From Shimia_B sp039815465 (GTDB taxonomy: Bacteria; Pseudomonadota; Alphaproteobacteria; Rhodobacterales; Rhodobacteraceae): a DNA stretch of 64,000 nt. The position numbers were made by a program, and so were the translations under genes. The stretch lies in contig JBCBZG010000006.1 in NCBI GenBank assembly GCA_039815465.1, positions 62,001 to 126,000 on the forward strand. The letters run 5' to 3'. The notes beneath the pieces were generated by a model, which saw only the letters and a program-made list of their open reading frames with translations, was not told where the DNA came from and ran no database searches. This document shows positions 63,039 through 64,000 of this stretch, piece by piece. The stretch's first letter is position 1. Every line of letters begins with the position of its first letter.

Positions 63039-64000
63039 AGCCCCTTGGCCTCATAGGCCTGCGCAACCTTGCCAATCGACACAAGATACGCCGCCGTCCG
63101 CAGATCCGGCACGTCATCGCGTGTGCGCCAAACCTGCGCCATGTCCTGATAGGCCCCCCGCATCGTGTCATCGAGGCCCGAACGCACCAGCTCCAACTCA
63201 CCCGCACCCTTGAGGTATTTCTGCTTGAACCCTGGCGAGAGCGTCCAGTTGATGGAGCTATCGCGCGAAATCCGCTCCAGCTCGTCTACGATCAGCTGGT
63301 GGCGCGTCTCCTCCTGCCGCCGCTGCATCCGGCCGAACCGAATGTGGCTCAGGTTCTTGACCCACTCGAAATAGGACACCGTCACACCGCCCGCATTGGC
63401 ATACATGTCGGGGATGATGACCGTGCCCTTGTCACGCAGGATCTCATCGGCCCCTGCCGTCACCGGGCCATTGGCGGCCTCGATGATGAGCGGCGCTTTG
63501 ATCCGCGCGGCGTTGTCCATATGGATCACACCCTCCAGCGCCGCCGGGATCAGGATGTCGCACTGCGCCTCAAGGAGCTTCGCGCCATCGGCCTCATAGG
63601 CCGCCCCAGGAAAGCCTTTGACCCCCCCGGTTTCGCCAATCCAGTGCCGCAACGCATCGATATCGAGCCCCGCCTCATTCGACACCGCCCCGTCGCGTTC
63701 GATGACGGCGGTGATCTTACACCCGTCCTCGTTTCGCAAAAAGATCGCCGCATGATAGCCCACATTGCCCAGACCCTGCACGACAACGGACTTGCCATCG
63801 AGGGAGCCTGAGAGCCCCGCCGCCTTCACATCCTCTGGGTTCCGAAAGAACTCCTGCAAGGCATATTGAATGCCCCGCCCCGTGGCCTCCGTGCGGCCCT
63901 GAATGCCGCCCGCCTGCACAGGCTTGCCAGTCACACAGGCGCGCCCGTTGATGTCGGTCGTATTCATGCGCTGGTACTGATCGGCCATCCAGGCCATCTC
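63035..64000 (-). CDS. Glutamate dehydrogenase (Glu/Leu/Phe/Val family), C-terminal part (runs off window)
   Basis: 322 codons to the window edge, still open; the start lies outside. GKPVQAGGIQGRTEATGRGI, the NAD-binding VVVQGLGNVGYHAA, IPAALEGVIHMDNAARIKAPLIIEAANGPVTAGAD and PDMYANAGGVTVSYFEWVKN are diagnostic. It interconverts glutamate and 2-oxoglutarate plus ammonia; NAD specificity is probable from the family branch but not proven. The C-terminus ends SIGKVAQAYEAKGL. Confidence 0.95.
   Translation of the reverse strand, partial: EMAWMADQYQRMNTTDINGRACVTGKPVQAGGIQGRTEATGRGIQYALQEFFRNPEDVKAAGLSGSLDGKSVVVQGLGNVGYHAAIFLRNEDGCKITAVIERDGAVSNEAGLDIDALRHWIGETGGVKGFPGAAYEADGAKLLEAQCDILIPAALEGVIHMDNAARIKAPLIIEAANGPVTAGADEILRDKGTVIIPDMYANAGGVTVSYFEWVKNLSHIRFGRMQRRQEETRHQLIVDELERISRDSSINWTLSPGFKQKYLKGAGELELVRSGLDDTMRGAYQDMAQVWRTRDDVPDLRTAAYLVSIGKVAQAYEAKGL

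Overview
The window looks like chromosome of a marine-type alphaproteobacterium of the Rhodobacterales (Rhodobacteraceae/Roseobacteraceae). It is GC-rich and densely coded. Pointers to that group are the nrdR-ribD and ribE-ribBX-ribH-nusB genes, the dnaG-rpoD pair, MmcB and DUF6324 neighbours, a VPLPA-CTERM surface protein, a TRAP transporter, a four-subunit sarcosine oxidase, and a tRNA-His that lacks the otherwise universal G-1:C73 pair. The genus cannot be named from the sequence alone. I see no rRNA, CRISPR array, intact insertion sequence or prophage.

Layout. 1-225 is the 5' part of a mannosyl-3-phosphoglycerate phosphatase. 442-4551 holds a papain-like peptidase translationally coupled to a PAP2 phosphatase/haloperoxidase with twelve GGFH repeats, below a BTAD-type regulator. 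4552-5820 is a gene-poor stretch of lower GC. 5821-11625 is a leftward four-gene envelope polysaccharide operon: acyltransferase, a STAS-nucleotidyltransferase fusion, a cellulose-synthase-like GT2 and a DUF3131 protein. 12279-20156 is a divergent catabolic locus: a GntR regulator and Gfo/Idh/MocA oxidoreductase leftward; an SsuD/SmoC-type monooxygenase, aldo-keto reductase, flavin reductase and TRAP transporter rightward. Its gene content resembles the sulfoquinovose monooxygenase (sulfo-SMO) pathway, but with a TRAP importer and a possible NAD-dependent glycosidase. This is the most interesting system in the window.

20395-21621 is a DegT aminotransferase. 21959-25861 couples a tiny exported LQGLT-repeat protein and an unknown exported partner to a histidine kinase and response regulator. 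26056-29568 is a second two-component pair followed by a multicopper oxidase. 29915-32488 is a CAP-domain RTX protein. Next come tRNA-Arg, an inositol monophosphatase, uvrB, tRNA-His, MmcB and small conserved genes. 39545-42831 is nusB-ribH-ribBX-unknown-ribE, then capsule genes kpsS, a wza-like gene and kpsC on the opposite strand, then ribD-nrdR. 49304-52261 holds YjbQ, a GH16 lipoprotein, an exported unknown, HlyU and a small membrane protein. rpoD and dnaG follow, then soxBDAG, a VPLPA-CTERM protein, a DUF6151 protein and a truncated glutamate dehydrogenase.

Three copies of an unusual 47-bp element (two 23-bp palindromes one base apart) lie at 36818, 38107 and 51443. All functional statements rest on motifs and context read by eye; no database search was run.
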